The notes under the pieces were generated by a model that saw only the letters and a list, made by a program, of their open reading frames with translations, ran no database searches and was not told where the DNA came from. A DNA stretch of 52,988 nt. It comes from Thermoplasmata archaeon. Lineage in GTDB: Archaea; Thermoplasmatota; Thermoplasmata; Lutacidiplasmatales; UBA184. Below, piece after piece: positions 7,137 through 15,808 of the stretch. The position numbers and the translations under genes are program-made. Location of the stretch: positions 1 to 52,988 of the forward strand of contig DAHUYN010000013.1 in assembly GCA_027315165.1 (NCBI GenBank), written 5' to 3'. The stretch's first letter is position 1. Every line of letters begins with the position of its first letter.

Positions 7137-7969
7137 GCGACACGTCGAGGCGGGGCGCCGCGGGCGCCCCCGAAGAGCACGCTCCGACGCATCACCGCGT
7201 CCACCTGATCTCCCTCAAGGGGACCCCCGGCGAGACCGTACCGCTCCCGGCCGCCTTCTCCTCACCCGTCCGGACCGACCTCATCCAGCGCGCCGTCGAC
7301 GCGGCCCGCTCCCACCGGCGCCAGCCCCACGGCACGAGCCTGACCGCCGGCCTCCGCCACTCCGTCGAGTGGTCCGGGAAGGGCAAAGGGGTCTCGCGCA
7401 CGCCGCGGCTGATGAACTCGATGACGGGGGCGCAGGCGCCGAACACGGTCGGCGGCCGCCCCGCCCACCCGCCCCGGGTCGACACGATCTGGACCAAGAA
7501 GCTCAACACGAAGGAACGCCGGCTCGCCTTCGCCGCCGCGCTCGCCGCGACGCGCGAGGCGAAGCTCGCGCGAGCCCGTGGCCACGAGGTCCCCGAGGGA
7601 CTCCACCTCCCCGTCGTCTTCGAGTCGCCCGTCGAGGAGCTCAAGACCGCCGCCGAGGCGCGCGCGCTCCTGACCAAGCTCGAGCTCTGGTCGGACATCG
7701 AGCGCGCGAGCGACGGCGTCCACCTTCGAGCGGGCCGGGGTCGCCGCCGGGGCCGCGCCCGCCGTCACCCTCGAAGCCTTCTGCTCGTCACGAGCGCCCC
7801 GAACAAGGGGCTCGGCTTCCGCAACCTCCCCGGCGTCGACGTCGTCCCGGTGGGACGCCTCGGCACCGAGGACCTCGCCCCCGGCGGGACCGCGGGCCGC
7901 CTGACGCTCATCTCCCTCGCCGCCCTCGAGGGTCTCAGGACCCGGACCGAGGGAGGGGGCGAACCGTGA
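7133..7969 (+). CDS. rpl4: 50S ribosomal protein L4 (uL4)
   Basis: 278 residues from ATG 7133, overlapping the L3 stop. The extended loop that lines the exit tunnel is recognisable (GKGKGVSRTPRLMNS, then NTVGGRPAHPP), and the C-terminal globular part ends with the PNKGLGFRNLPGVDVV region typical of archaeal L4. The short N-terminus before HRVHLISLKG is disordered-looking. Its stop overlaps the GTG of L23. Confidence 0.97.
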   Translation: MSDTSRRGAAGAPEEHAPTHHRVHLISLKGTPGETVPLPAAFSSPVRTDLIQRAVDAARSHRRQPHGTSLTAGLRHSVEWSGKGKGVSRTPRLMNSMTGAQAPNTVGGRPAHPPRVDTIWTKKLNTKERRLAFAAALAATREAKLARARGHEVPEGLHLPVVFESPVEELKTAAEARALLTKLELWSDIERASDGVHLRAGRGRRRGRARRHPRSLLLVTSAPNKGLGFRNLPGVDVVPVGRLGTEDLAPGGTAGRLTLISLAALEGLRTRTEGGGEP

Positions 7970-8229
7970 CGAACCTCCGCCACCGAATCCTCCTCCACGC
8001 CTACGTCACCGAAAAGTCGATGGACGAGATGGAGCGGCAGAACAAGCTCGAGTTCGTCGTCGACCGCCGGGCCTCCCGCGCGGAGATCCGCCGCGCGATC
8101 GAGGAGGTCTACCAGTGCAAGGTCGCGGCCGTCAACACGAAGATCGTCCGCGTCGGTAAGATCGCCACGGTCCGGTTCGCCCCGCCGTTCTCGGCGGAGG
8201 ACATCGGGAGCCGGGCCGGAGTGTTCTGA
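7966..8229 (+). CDS. rpl23: 50S ribosomal protein L23 (uL23)
   Basis: 87 residues from a GTG inside the end of L4 (GTGA overlap). Archaeal-type L23 with YVTEKSMDEM at the N-terminus and AIEEVYQCKVAAVNT in the middle. It sits at the exit of the peptide tunnel, where signal recognition particle and the Sec translocon dock. The length is normal for the family. Its stop TGA shares a base with the ATG of L2. Confidence 0.96.
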   Translation: MTNLRHRILLHAYVTEKSMDEMERQNKLEFVVDRRASRAEIRRAIEEVYQCKVAAVNTKIVRVGKIATVRFAPPFSAEDIGSRAGVF

Positions 8230-8954
8230 TGGGCAAGCGCATCATCTCCCGTCGCCGCGGCGCGGGGACGGGTCCGTACCGCTCGCCCAGCCACCGCCAC
8301 CACGGGGCCGTCTACCACACCCCGCCCTCCGTCGCCGGCGAGGGGACGGTCGTCTCGATCGCCCAGGCCCCGGGCCGGACCGCCCCGGTCGCGACGGTCC
8401 GCCTCCCCGACGGCGCCACGGCCCCCGTCCTCGCGACGGCCGGCCTCGCCACGGGCGACACGGTCTCGGTCAACACGGGCCCCGTCGGACGCGGCGCCCT
8501 CCTCCCCCTCGCCGAGGTCCCGGACGGGACGCTCGTCTCGAACATCGAGGTGAACCCGTTCGACGGCGGCCGGCTCGTGCGGGCCGCCGGGACGAGCGCG
8601 CTCGTGGTCGCGCACGCCGGCCGCGAGGTGACGCTGCAGCTCCCCTCGGGCGTCTTCAAGGTGTTCCTGGCGACCTGCCGGGCCCAGGTGGGCCCGATCG
8701 CCGGCGGCGGACGGCTCGAGCGGCCGATGATCAAGGCCGGGAAGAAGGTCCTCGCCTACCGTTCCCTCTCGCGCCCCGCCTTCAAGGTCCGCGGCGTGGC
8801 GATGAACCCGGTGAACCACCCGCACGGCGGTGGCTCACACCAGCACGTCGGCCGCCCGAGCACGGTCTCCTCGGGGACCTGGCCCGGCGCGAAGGTCGGC
8901 CGGTTCTCTCGCTCCCAGCGGCGCCGTCGTAAGGGTCGCGGCGGAGGGCTCTGA
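8229..8954 (+). CDS. rpl2: 50S ribosomal protein L2 (uL2)
   Basis: 241 residues. The conserved motif NPVNHPHGGGSHQH, containing the histidine close to the peptidyl-transferase centre, is at about residues 197-210. The N-terminus MGKRIISRRRGAGTG is archaeal/eukaryotic L8-like. Starts at the last base of the L23 stop and ends on the first base of the S19 start, so translation is probably coupled. Confidence 0.97.
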   Translation: MGKRIISRRRGAGTGPYRSPSHRHHGAVYHTPPSVAGEGTVVSIAQAPGRTAPVATVRLPDGATAPVLATAGLATGDTVSVNTGPVGRGALLPLAEVPDGTLVSNIEVNPFDGGRLVRAAGTSALVVAHAGREVTLQLPSGVFKVFLATCRAQVGPIAGGGRLERPMIKAGKKVLAYRSLSRPAFKVRGVAMNPVNHPHGGGSHQHVGRPSTVSSGTWPGAKVGRFSRSQRRRRKGRGGGL

Positions 8955-9379
8955 TGCCGAAGGGACGCAGGACGCGCAAGGTCGAGGTCCGCCGAAAGCG
9001 CGAGTTCACCCTCAAGGGCCACACGCTGGCCCAGCTCCGGGAGATGCCGCTCGAGGAGCTCGCGAAGTTCCTCACGGCCCGCGCCCGTCGCTCGATCCGC
9101 CGCGGCTTCAACGAGGAGCAGCGCCGGTTCCTCGACCGGATCGCGACCACGCCGGCCGAGGAGCCGCTGAAGACCCACTGCCGCGACGTCCTGATCCTCC
9201 CGGGCCACGTCGGCCGCCGCGTGGCGATCCACAACGGCAAGGAGTTCAAGGAGATCGAGGTGCGGCCCGAGATGATCGGGCATTACTACGGCGAGTTCTC
9301 GCTCACGCGCCGGTTCGAGAAGCACTCGGGCCCCGGCGTCGGTGCGACGCGCTCGTCGAAGTTCATGCCGCTGAAGTAG
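8954..9379 (+). CDS. rps19: 30S ribosomal protein S19 (uS19)
   Basis: 141 residues. The C-terminal part has the S19 signature (VGRRVAIHNGKEFKEIEV, then GHYYGEFSLTR). The roughly 50-residue N-terminal extension with ARRSIRRGF is normal for the archaeal/eukaryotic S15e form. It contacts the 30S head near the A-site finger. Ten bases separate it from L22. Confidence 0.97.
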   Translation: MPKGRRTRKVEVRRKREFTLKGHTLAQLREMPLEELAKFLTARARRSIRRGFNEEQRRFLDRIATTPAEEPLKTHCRDVLILPGHVGRRVAIHNGKEFKEIEVRPEMIGHYYGEFSLTRRFEKHSGPGVGATRSSKFMPLK

Positions 9380-9389
9380 GGAAGGTTCG

Positions 9390-9851
9390 ATGCGGGGCTA
9401 CACGTTCCAGCCGGCACGAGGAGAGACCGTCGCCCGGGCCCGCGGCATCGAACTGCCGATCTCCCCCAAGAAGACCTACGAGGTCCTCAACGCGATCCGC
9501 GGGCGATCGCTCGAGGACGCGAAGGAGTACCTCGAGCGGGTCGTCGACCTCCGCCAGGCCGTTCCGTTCCGACGCTACAACCAGGAGACCGCGCACAAGA
9601 CCGGCACGGGGCCGGGCCGCTTCCCCCAGAAGGTCGCGAGGCACGTCCTCGCCGTCCTGACGAACGCCGAGGCGAACGCGGAGTACGAGGGTCTCGACGC
9701 GGACGCGCTCGTCGTACGCGTCGCGGCGTCGGCGCGCGGCCGCATCCTCAAGGCGAACATGCCGCGCGCCCACGGGCGCGCGACGGCGTGGAACGAGCAG
9801 ACGACGAACGTCGAGATCGTCCTTGCCGAGCGGTCGGAGGCGGCGGAATGA
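9390..9851 (+). CDS. rpl22: 50S ribosomal protein L22 (uL22)
   Basis: 153 residues, archaeal L22/L17e type. The ELPISPKKTYEVLNAIRG start and the C-terminal HGRATAWNEQTTNVEIVLAE, which ends in the beta hairpin lining the exit tunnel, are clear. A GGAAGG-like sequence precedes the ATG. The last codons overlap the start of S3 (ATGA). Confidence 0.96.
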   Translation: MRGYTFQPARGETVARARGIELPISPKKTYEVLNAIRGRSLEDAKEYLERVVDLRQAVPFRRYNQETAHKTGTGPGRFPQKVARHVLAVLTNAEANAEYEGLDADALVVRVAASARGRILKANMPRAHGRATAWNEQTTNVEIVLAERSEAAE

Positions 9852-10537
9852 CGAGCGAGCGCAAGGTCATCCAGGAGGCGACGCGCCGCGTCCTCCTCAA
9901 GGACTACCTCGTTCGAGAGAGCGCCCGCGCCGGCTTCGGCGGGCTCGACATCCAGCGCACCCCGATGGGGACGCGCGTCACGCTCATCTGCGAGCGGCCG
10001 GGAATCCTGATCGGCCGCCGTGGCGAGCTCATCAAGCAGCTCACGCAGGACATCCAGGGCCGGTTCCAGCTCGACAATCCCCAGATCGAGGTCCAGGAGG
10101 AGCGCCAGCCCGCCCTCAACGCGCAGCTGATGGCGGAGAAGCTCGCCGGCACGCTCGAGCGCGGCTGGCACTTCCGCCGCGCGGGACACTCGACGGTCCG
10201 CCGGATCATGGAGGCCGGCGCCCGCGGCTGCCAGGTGATCCTCTCGGGCAAGCTCACCGGCGAGCGCCACCGGACGGAGCGGTTCAAGTCCGGGACGATC
10301 AAGTACTGCGGCGAGGCCGTGCACCTCCACATGGAGAAGGGGTTCTACCAGGCGCGCCTCAAGCCGGGTGTCATCGGCGTCAACGTCTGGATCATGCGCG
10401 CGAACGCCAAGCTGCCGGACGAGATCAAGGTCAAGGGGGTCGAGGACCGCCCGAAGGTCGCCCCGACCCTGGTCCCGCCGATCGAGGGGCCTCCCGCGCC
10501 GCCCGTCGAGGTCGCGCCGGTGGGAGGCGTCCCGTGA
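9848..10537 (+). CDS. rps3: 30S ribosomal protein S3 (uS3)
   Basis: 229 residues from ATG 9848; a longer in-frame start inside L22 is rejected because ATG 9848 forms the usual ATGA overlap. The KH-domain loop GILIGRRGELIKQL is present. The C-terminal domain has the HRTERFKSGTIKYCGE block. S3 lines the mRNA entry site. The last 25 residues are Pro/Val-rich and likely disordered. Overlaps L29 as GTGA. Confidence 0.97.
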   Translation: MTSERKVIQEATRRVLLKDYLVRESARAGFGGLDIQRTPMGTRVTLICERPGILIGRRGELIKQLTQDIQGRFQLDNPQIEVQEERQPALNAQLMAEKLAGTLERGWHFRRAGHSTVRRIMEAGARGCQVILSGKLTGERHRTERFKSGTIKYCGEAVHLHMEKGFYQARLKPGVIGVNVWIMRANAKLPDEIKVKGVEDRPKVAPTLVPPIEGPPAPPVEVAPVGGVP

Positions 10538-10755
10538 CGCTGCTGCGCATGAAGGAGCTCCGCGCCCTTCCCGAGGAGGAGCTCCGCCGGAAGATCAGCG
10601 ACGCCGAGAACGACCTCTTGCGCGAGCGCGGGATCGCCGCGATGGGCGGCGCGCCGCCGAGCCCGGGCCGGATGCGCGCGCTCCGCACGAACGTCGCCCG
10701 CGCCCTCACCGTCCTCTCCGAGCGCCAGAACGCCGCCGCCGGCGAGAGCCCGTGA
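10534..10755 (+). CDS. rpl29: 50S ribosomal protein L29 (uL29)
   Basis: 73 residues from GTG 10534; an alternative ATG lies five codons later. A small all-helical protein at the exit-tunnel rim: MKELRALPEEELRRKISD followed by the helix with NVARALTVLSER. In many archaea an eIF1/SUI1 gene follows L29; here RNase P component 1 follows directly. Stop overlaps the next gene as GTGA. Confidence 0.93.
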   Translation: MTLLRMKELRALPEEELRRKISDAENDLLRERGIAAMGGAPPSPGRMRALRTNVARALTVLSERQNAAAGESP

Positions 10756-11093
10756 ACGGAGGCCGCGAGACGATGGCAGCGAGCTCGCGTCGCGAGGACC
10801 GCCACCTCGCCGAGGCGCTCGCCGGCGAGTTCCTCGGCGCGACGCTCCGCATCGAGCGCCATCCCGGCCTCGCCGGGCTTCCCGTCGAGGGCGTCGTCGT
10901 GGACGAGACGCTCGAGACGTTCCTCCTGCGCGAGCCCGGTCGCGTCCGGCTCCGGCGGATCCCCAAGGCCGGCGCCGAGGGCACGATCCTCCTCGGCGAG
11001 CACACGTTACCGTTAAGAGGCGGGGCCCTTCGCGTGCGTCCCGAAGACCGGACCAAGCGCCTTCTCGGTCCCGGTCGCTGGAGCTACCGATGA
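10752..11093 (+). CDS. rnp1: RNase P protein component 1 (Rnp1/Pop4/Rpp29)
   Basis: 113 residues if the GTG overlapping the L29 stop is used; ATG 10773, seven codons later, is also possible. The Sm-like barrel core is recognisable: [18 protein letters not shown], then [14 protein letters not shown] and the terminal [15 protein letters not shown]. It binds the RNase P RNA, which trims tRNA 5' ends. Its place between L29 and S17 is conserved across archaea. The gene ends four bases into S17. Confidence 0.93.
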   Translation: MNGGRETMAASSRREDRHLAEALAGEFLGATLRIERHPGLAGLPVEGVVVDETLETFLLREPGRVRLRRIPKAGAEGTILLGEHTLPLRGGALRVRPEDRTKRLLGPGRWSYR

Positions 11094-11527
11094 GTCCCTC
11101 CCGTACCCCCGCGACGCGCCCGACGCGGCGCGCCCACGACATCGGCCTCGACGTGCGGGCGCCGAAGGAGATCTGCGACGACCCCCACTGCCCGTTCCAC
11201 GGCCGGCTCCCGCTCCGCGGCCAGCTGCTCGAGGGGACGGTCGTCTCGACCTCGATGCAGCGCACCGCCGTCGTCGAGCGGACCCTCCTGCACTTCGTCG
11301 GCAAGTACGAGCGGTTCGAGAAGCGGCGCCGCCGCTACCTCGCCCACAACCCGCCGTGCCTCAAGATCGAGGTCGGGCGTCGTGTCCGCATCGCCGAGAC
11401 CCGCCCGCTCGCCAAGAGCGTCGCCTTCTGCATCGTCCAGGACCTCGGCACCGCGGCGCTCCGCGTCCGTGGCGAGGAGCTCGCTCCGCCGGCGCCCGCC
11501 GAGACGGGACCGGAGGCCAAGGCATGA
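11090..11527 (+). CDS. rps17: 30S ribosomal protein S17 (uS17)
   Basis: 145 residues, archaeal S11e type. A leading [11 protein letters not shown] block (C-x4-C-x2-H, archaeal in character) is followed by the OB-fold: [21 protein letters not shown] and the basic loop [12 protein letters not shown]. The final 20 residues are Ala/Pro/Glu-rich. Binds 16S rRNA helix 11. Overlaps L14 as ATGA. Confidence 0.96.
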   Translation: MSPSRTPATRPTRRAHDIGLDVRAPKEICDDPHCPFHGRLPLRGQLLEGTVVSTSMQRTAVVERTLLHFVGKYERFEKRRRRYLAHNPPCLKIEVGRRVRIAETRPLAKSVAFCIVQDLGTAALRVRGEELAPPAPAETGPEAKA

Positions 11528-11922
11528 AGGGCCTCGCCGGCCGCCGCGGTCGCGGACTCCCGAAGGGGGCCCGTCTCGACTGCGTCGACAACACGGGCGC
11601 CAAGATCGTCGAGATCATCGCCGTGCGCAACTGGCACGGCACGCACCGGCGCTACCCGAGGGCCGGCATCGCCGACCTCGTCATCGTCTCCGTCAAGAAG
11701 GGGACCCCCGAGATGCGTCGACAGGTGCTCCACGCCGTCATCGTCCGGGCCCGCTCGCCGATGCGGCGCGCGGACGGCACGCGGCTCCAGTTCGAGGACA
11801 ACGCCGCCGTCATCACGACCGAGACGGGCGAGCTCAAGGGCTCCCAGGTCAAGGGACCCGTCGCGAAGGAGGCCGCCGAGAGGTGGCCCCGCATCGCCGC
11901 GGCGTCGTCGATCATCGTGTAG
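11524..11922 (+). CDS. rpl14: 50S ribosomal protein L14 (uL14)
   Basis: 132 residues from ATG 11524. Typical L14 features: [16 protein letters not shown] near the N-terminus, the [15 protein letters not shown] loop, and FEDNAAVI. It forms an intersubunit bridge and is where initiation factor 6 binds in archaea. Thirteen bases with AGGAGG separate it from L24. Confidence 0.97.
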   Translation: MKGLAGRRGRGLPKGARLDCVDNTGAKIVEIIAVRNWHGTHRRYPRAGIADLVIVSVKKGTPEMRRQVLHAVIVRARSPMRRADGTRLQFEDNAAVITTETGELKGSQVKGPVAKEAAERWPRIAAASSIIV

Positions 11923-11935
11923 GAGGGGAACGGGC

Positions 11936-12388
11936 ATGTCGACCACCTCGAGACTCCCCCGACACCAGCGCAAGGCGGTGTTCACCGCCGACACCTTCGA
12001 GCGACGCAAGCGGATGTCCGTCCCGCTCTCGCGGGAGCTGAGGCGGCGCTACGGCCGCCGCCAGGTCCCCGTCCGCAAGGGCGACACCGTCCGCATCCTC
12101 TCGGGCAGCTACGTCGGCCGCGAGGAGCGCGTGGCCAAGGTCAACCGCCGAAGCTACACCGTCACGCTCGACAACGTCACCGGCAAGACCGCGGATGCGA
12201 AGATGAAGCCGCTGCCGATGCGAACGAACCACCTCCTCCTCACGAAGCTCAACCTGTCCGACCCCTGGCGCCGACGCGTCCTCAAGGTCCCGGAGGCCGA
12301 GGCCCCGACCGAGGAGGGCGAGGCCGCCGAGACCCCGACGCCGACGGAGACGGCCGCGACGCCGAAGGCGAAGGAGGAGACGGCATGA
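11936..12388 (+). CDS. rpl24: 50S ribosomal protein L24 (uL24) with acidic tail
   Basis: 150 residues. The KOW domain is at about residues 40-75 (VRKGDTVRILSGSYVGREERV). The archaeal L26e-type N-terminus has LPRHQRKAVFTADTFERRKRMS. The last 30 residues are rich in Glu, Ala, Pro and Thr and look disordered, longer than in most L24 proteins. It is an assembly initiator of the large subunit. AGGAGG lies just upstream, and its stop overlaps the S4e start. Confidence 0.96.
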   Translation: MSTTSRLPRHQRKAVFTADTFERRKRMSVPLSRELRRRYGRRQVPVRKGDTVRILSGSYVGREERVAKVNRRSYTVTLDNVTGKTADAKMKPLPMRTNHLLLTKLNLSDPWRRRVLKVPEAEAPTEEGEAAETPTPTETAATPKAKEETA

Positions 12389-13101
12389 CGTTCCGGCTCA
12401 AGCGCGGCGCCGCCCCGAAGAGCTGGACGGTCCCGAGGAAGGGCACGAAGTGGGTCAAGCGCCCGGCGCCGGGCCCGCACGCCCAGAACGAGTCGATCCC
12501 GCTGCTCCTGGTCCTTCGGGACCTCCGCCGCCTCGCGACGAGCACGCGCGAGGCGCGCCAGCTCGTCAACTCCGGCTCGGTCCGCGTCGACGGGAAGGTC
12601 GTCAAGGACCTCGCGCGAGGGATCGGGCTGCTCGACGTGGTGTCGTTCGCGGCCCCGCTCAACGAGCACTTCCGGCTCCTCAAGGACCGCCGCGGCAAGC
12701 TGACGCTGCTCCCGATCCCCTCGACCGAGGCGTCGGTGAAGCTCGGGCGCGTCCGCTTCAAGCACGCGGTCCGCGGCGGCAAGGTCGAGGTGACGCTCCA
12801 CGACGGCCGCAACCTCCTCGTCCCCGCGTCGACCCCCTACAAGGTCGGCGACTCGCTCAAGCTCGAGCTCCCCGGCCAGAAGGTCGTCGGGCACCTGCCC
12901 CTCGCGGCGGGCCAGCTCGTCTACGTCGCGGGCGGCTCGCACGTCGGCGAGGTCGCGCGCGTCGAGCGGATCGAGGTCCTCAACTCGCCGCAGCCGAACC
13001 GGGTCCACTTCAAGGAGGGGTTCTCGACGGTGAAGGAGTACGTCTTCGTCATCGGCGACACCGCCCCGCAGATCACCCTGCCGGAGGGTCTCGCCCGATG
13101 A
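12385..13101 (+). CDS. rps4e: 30S ribosomal protein S4e
   Basis: 238 residues. An S4-like RNA-binding segment (LVLRDLRRLATSTREARQLVNSG, shortened here, about residues 45-70) is followed by the S4e central domain and a KOW-like segment near the end (LVYVAGGSHVGEVARVERI). S4e is found only in archaea and eukaryotes. Length is normal. Overlaps L24 and L5 by four bases each. Confidence 0.96.
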   Translation: MTFRLKRGAAPKSWTVPRKGTKWVKRPAPGPHAQNESIPLLLVLRDLRRLATSTREARQLVNSGSVRVDGKVVKDLARGIGLLDVVSFAAPLNEHFRLLKDRRGKLTLLPIPSTEASVKLGRVRFKHAVRGGKVEVTLHDGRNLLVPASTPYKVGDSLKLELPGQKVVGHLPLAAGQLVYVAGGSHVGEVARVERIEVLNSPQPNRVHFKEGFSTVKEYVFVIGDTAPQITLPEGLAR

Positions 13102-13646
13102 GCGCCCCTGCCGCGAACTCGGCGACACCCCCGACGGGCAACCCGCTCCGCGCCGTGCGGATCCTCAAGATCGTCGTCAACGCCGGCGTCGGCGAGTCCG
13201 GCGAGCCGCGCACGAAGGCCGAGCGGGTCCTGCAGATGGTCACGAAGCAGAAGCCCGTGGCGACGCGCTCGCGCTCGACGAACCGCGACTTCGGGATCCG
13301 CGAGGGCCAGGAGATCGGCGCGAAGGTGACGCTGCGCGGCGGGGCCGCGCGGGACTTCCTCGAGCGCGCGCTCGACGCGCGCGACCGCCAGCTCGACCCC
13401 GACTCCGTCGACCGGGCCGGCAACGTCTCCTTCGGGGTCGCCGACTACACCGACTTCGCCGGCATGAAGTACGACCCCGAGATCGGGATCCGGGGGTTCG
13501 ACGTCTGCCTCACGATCGGCCGCGCCGGGTTCCGGATCCGCACGCGGCGCATCGCGCCGCGGGGGATCCCGACGGCCCAGCGCGTCAGCCCCGACGAGAC
13601 GCGCCGGTTCCTCGCCGAACAGTTCCGCGTCACCTTCCTGGAGTGA
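13098..13646 (+). CDS. rpl5: 50S ribosomal protein L5 (uL5)
   Basis: 182 residues from ATG 13098, which overlaps the S4e stop. Archaeal L11e type: [16 protein letters not shown] opens the fold, [19 protein letters not shown] follows, and [16 protein letters not shown] is near the end. It binds 5S rRNA together with L18. The first 15 residues are Ala/Pro-rich. Confidence 0.96.
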   Translation: MSAPAANSATPPTGNPLRAVRILKIVVNAGVGESGEPRTKAERVLQMVTKQKPVATRSRSTNRDFGIREGQEIGAKVTLRGGAARDFLERALDARDRQLDPDSVDRAGNVSFGVADYTDFAGMKYDPEIGIRGFDVCLTIGRAGFRIRTRRIAPRGIPTAQRVSPDETRRFLAEQFRVTFLE

Positions 13647-13656
13647 GAGGCGATCG

Positions 13657-13803
13657 ATGAAGCCCAAGAAGCACTTCGGGCGGAAGGACGGCTGCCTCCG
13701 CTGCGGCCGCAAGCGCGGCATCGTCCGCCGCTACGGTCTCCACGTCTGCCGGCAGTGCTTCCGCGAGGTCGCCGTCGACCTCGGGTTCCGGAAGTACCAG
13801 TAA
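13657..13803 (+). CDS. rps14: 30S ribosomal protein S14 (uS14), zinc form
   Basis: 48 residues in the gap between L5 and S8. The sequence begins [12 protein letters not shown] and contains C-x2-C (CLRCGRK) and C-x2-C (CRQCFRE), the zinc ribbon of archaeal S14, ending [14 protein letters not shown] lies upstream of the ATG. Length matches archaeal S14 of about 50 residues. It sits in the head of the small subunit. Confidence 0.95.
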   Translation: MKPKKHFGRKDGCLRCGRKRGIVRRYGLHVCRQCFREVAVDLGFRKYQ

Positions 13804-13812
13804 GGAGGTTCC

Positions 13813-14202
13813 ATGCAGCACGACACGCTCAACGACGCGCTCGTCACCCTTCGCCATGCCGACCAGCAGGGGAAGGGCCGCGTCGAGCTCCACCCGACCT
13901 CGCGCCTCATCGGGGAGGTCCTCCGCATCTTCCGCGAGCACCAGTACATCCAGGACTTCGCGTTCGTCGCCGACGGCCGCGGCGGGAAGTACGAGGTGAC
14001 GCTCGCGCGCCGGATCAACGCCTGCGGCGTCATCAAGCCCCGCGTCGCCGTCCGCGGCCGCGCCCTCGAGCGCTACGAGTCGCGGTTCCTGCCGGCGCAG
14101 GACTTCGGGATCCTTCTGCTCTCGACGAACCAGGGCGTGATGAGCCACGCCAAGGCCCGCGAGCTCAAGATCGGAGGGAAGCTTTTGGCCTATGTCTACT
14201 GA
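13813..14202 (+). CDS. rps8: 30S ribosomal protein S8 (uS8)
   Basis: 129 residues, archaeal S15Ae type: MQHDTLNDALVTLRHADQQGK at the start and the C-terminal LLSTNQGVMSHAKARE motif that contacts 16S rRNA helix 21. AAGGAGG is spaced six bases before the ATG, the clearest Shine-Dalgarno sequence in the operon. The last 11 bases overlap the start of L6. Confidence 0.97.
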   Translation: MQHDTLNDALVTLRHADQQGKGRVELHPTSRLIGEVLRIFREHQYIQDFAFVADGRGGKYEVTLARRINACGVIKPRVAVRGRALERYESRFLPAQDFGILLLSTNQGVMSHAKARELKIGGKLLAYVY

Positions 14203-14758
14203 GGGAGCTCACCTGACGGGCCGGGTCTCGTTCCCGGTCCCCGAGAAGGCCACGCTCGCGGTCCAGGCCGGCGTCGTCACGGCGAAAGGCCCCCTCGGCA
14301 CCGCGCGCCGGGCGTTCCCGCAGTCGGTCCTCACCCTCGAGGTCAAGGGCCGCACCGCCGAGCTCACGCTCCAGCTGCCGCCCGCGCGGAGGACCTCGAA
14401 GGCCCTCCTGCACACGTGGGAGGCGCACCTTCGCAACATGCTCACGGGCGTCACGGTCGGCTTCGAGGCGAAGATGAAGGCCGTCGCGGCCCACTTCCCG
14501 ATGAAGGTCGCCGTGAAAGAGTCGACCCTCATCATCGAGAACTTCCTCGGCGAGAAGCACCCGCGGAGCGCCCCGCTCCTGCCCGGCGTCGCGGCCCAGG
14601 TCGACGGCGAGTTCGTCGTCCTCTCGGGGACCGACGTCGAGCTCGTCGGCCAGAGCGCGGCGAACATCGAGCGGGCGACGAAGATCCGCGACTACGACCC
14701 TCGCGTCTTCCAGGACGGCATCTACATCATCGAGCGCGCCCACCCCAAGGGGGCCTAG
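14192..14758 (+). CDS. rpl6: 50S ribosomal protein L6 (uL6)
   Basis: 188 residues, archaeal L9e type with two repeated domains. The first has VQAGVVTAKGPLGTARRAF; the second has HFPMKVAVKESTLIIENFLGEK and DVELVGQSAANIERATKI. It binds at the base of the GTPase-associated region. Starts inside the end of S8 and stops directly against the L32e start. Confidence 0.97.
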   Translation: MSTEGAHLTGRVSFPVPEKATLAVQAGVVTAKGPLGTARRAFPQSVLTLEVKGRTAELTLQLPPARRTSKALLHTWEAHLRNMLTGVTVGFEAKMKAVAAHFPMKVAVKESTLIIENFLGEKHPRSAPLLPGVAAQVDGEFVVLSGTDVELVGQSAANIERATKIRDYDPRVFQDGIYIIERAHPKGA

Positions 14759-15346
14759 ATGGCCGAGGAAGAGACGTCCACCCCGAAGGCCGCGGCCTCG
14801 GAGAAGCCCGCGACGCCCAAGCGTCCTCCCCGCCGCGCCGCCGCGCCCGCGACCGAGGCGCCGAAGGCCGAGGAGCCGAAGTCGGAGAAGCCCGCCGCGA
14901 AGAAGCCGGCCCATCCGAAGGCGCCCCGACGTCCCTCGCTCGACCCGGAGGAGCTGCGCCTCCTCAAGGTCCGCGAGACGCTCGAGAACGGGCGGCCGAA
15001 GTTCGTCCGGACCGCCTCGAACCGCTACTGGCGCATCGGCCGCTGGGCCTCCTGGCGCCGACCGCGCGGCCAGCAGTCCAAGCAGCGCCGTCACTACGGC
15101 TACCGGCCCCGCATCGTGCGCATCGGGTTCGGCGGACCCCGCGCGACCCGCGGCCTCACGCCGAGCGGGTTCCGCCCCATCCTCGTCCGCACCGAGGAGG
15201 ACCTCGCGCACATCGACGCGACCCACGAGGCCGTCCTGATCGCGCGGACCGTCGGAACGAAGCGCCGCCTCGTCCTCGAAGAGTCGTGCCGGCGGCTCGG
15301 GCTGCACATCCTCAACCCGATCGTCAAAGAGCGGGGGGAGTCGTAG
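14759..15346 (+). CDS. rpl32e: 50S ribosomal protein L32e with long Ala/Pro/Lys-rich extension
   Basis: 195 residues. The L32e core begins near residue 68 (LRLLKVRETLENGRPKFVR) and has the SWRRPRGQQSKQRR and GYRPRIVRIGFGGPRATRG blocks. Before it lie about 60 residues composed almost only of Ala, Pro, Lys and Glu, resembling a histone-H1-like tail, with no fold expected. N-terminal extensions are known in some archaeal L32e proteins, but this one is long. The gene abuts L6 and L19e with no spacer. Confidence 0.95.
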   Translation: MAEEETSTPKAAASEKPATPKRPPRRAAAPATEAPKAEEPKSEKPAAKKPAHPKAPRRPSLDPEELRLLKVRETLENGRPKFVRTASNRYWRIGRWASWRRPRGQQSKQRRHYGYRPRIVRIGFGGPRATRGLTPSGFRPILVRTEEDLAHIDATHEAVLIARTVGTKRRLVLEESCRRLGLHILNPIVKERGES

Positions 15347-15808
15347 ATGCCCGACCTCACGAACCAGCGTCGCCTCGCCGCGACGATCCTCAAGTGCGGC
15401 CGCGGCCGCGTCTGGATCGACCCCGCGAGCCAGGAAGAGATCGCCGACGCCGTCACGCGCGCGGACATCCGCTCGGCGATCAAGGCCGGCGTCATCCGTC
15501 GCCAGGCGATCCAGGGGACCTCGCGCGTCCGGGCCCGTCTGCACGCCGAGGAGGTCCGCAAGGGCCGTCACTCCGGGCCGGGCTCCCGCCGGGGTACCCC
15601 GAGCTCGCGCCTGCCTCGGAAGGACCGCTGGATGCGGCGGATCCGGGCCCAGCGCGCGCTCCTGGTGGGACTCCGCGACGAGAAGAAGATCCCCGCGGGC
15701 GTCTACCGCGAGTTCTACCGCCGCGCCAAGGGCGGCATGTTCCGCAGTCGCGCCCACCTCCTCCTCAACCTGCGCCTCGCCGGCCACCTCCCGGAGGCGC
15801 CGGCATGA
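15347..15808 (+). CDS. rpl19e: 50S ribosomal protein L19e
   Basis: 153 residues, an archaeal/eukaryotic-only protein. Recognised by the start MPDLTNQRRLAATILKCGRG, the GSRRGTPSSRLPRKDRWM linker region and the helical C-terminus with YRRAKGGMFRSRAHL. It bridges the two subunits near the tunnel exit. Overlaps L18 as ATGA. Confidence 0.97.
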   Translation: MPDLTNQRRLAATILKCGRGRVWIDPASQEEIADAVTRADIRSAIKAGVIRRQAIQGTSRVRARLHAEEVRKGRHSGPGSRRGTPSSRLPRKDRWMRRIRAQRALLVGLRDEKKIPAGVYREFYRRAKGGMFRSRAHLLLNLRLAGHLPEAPA

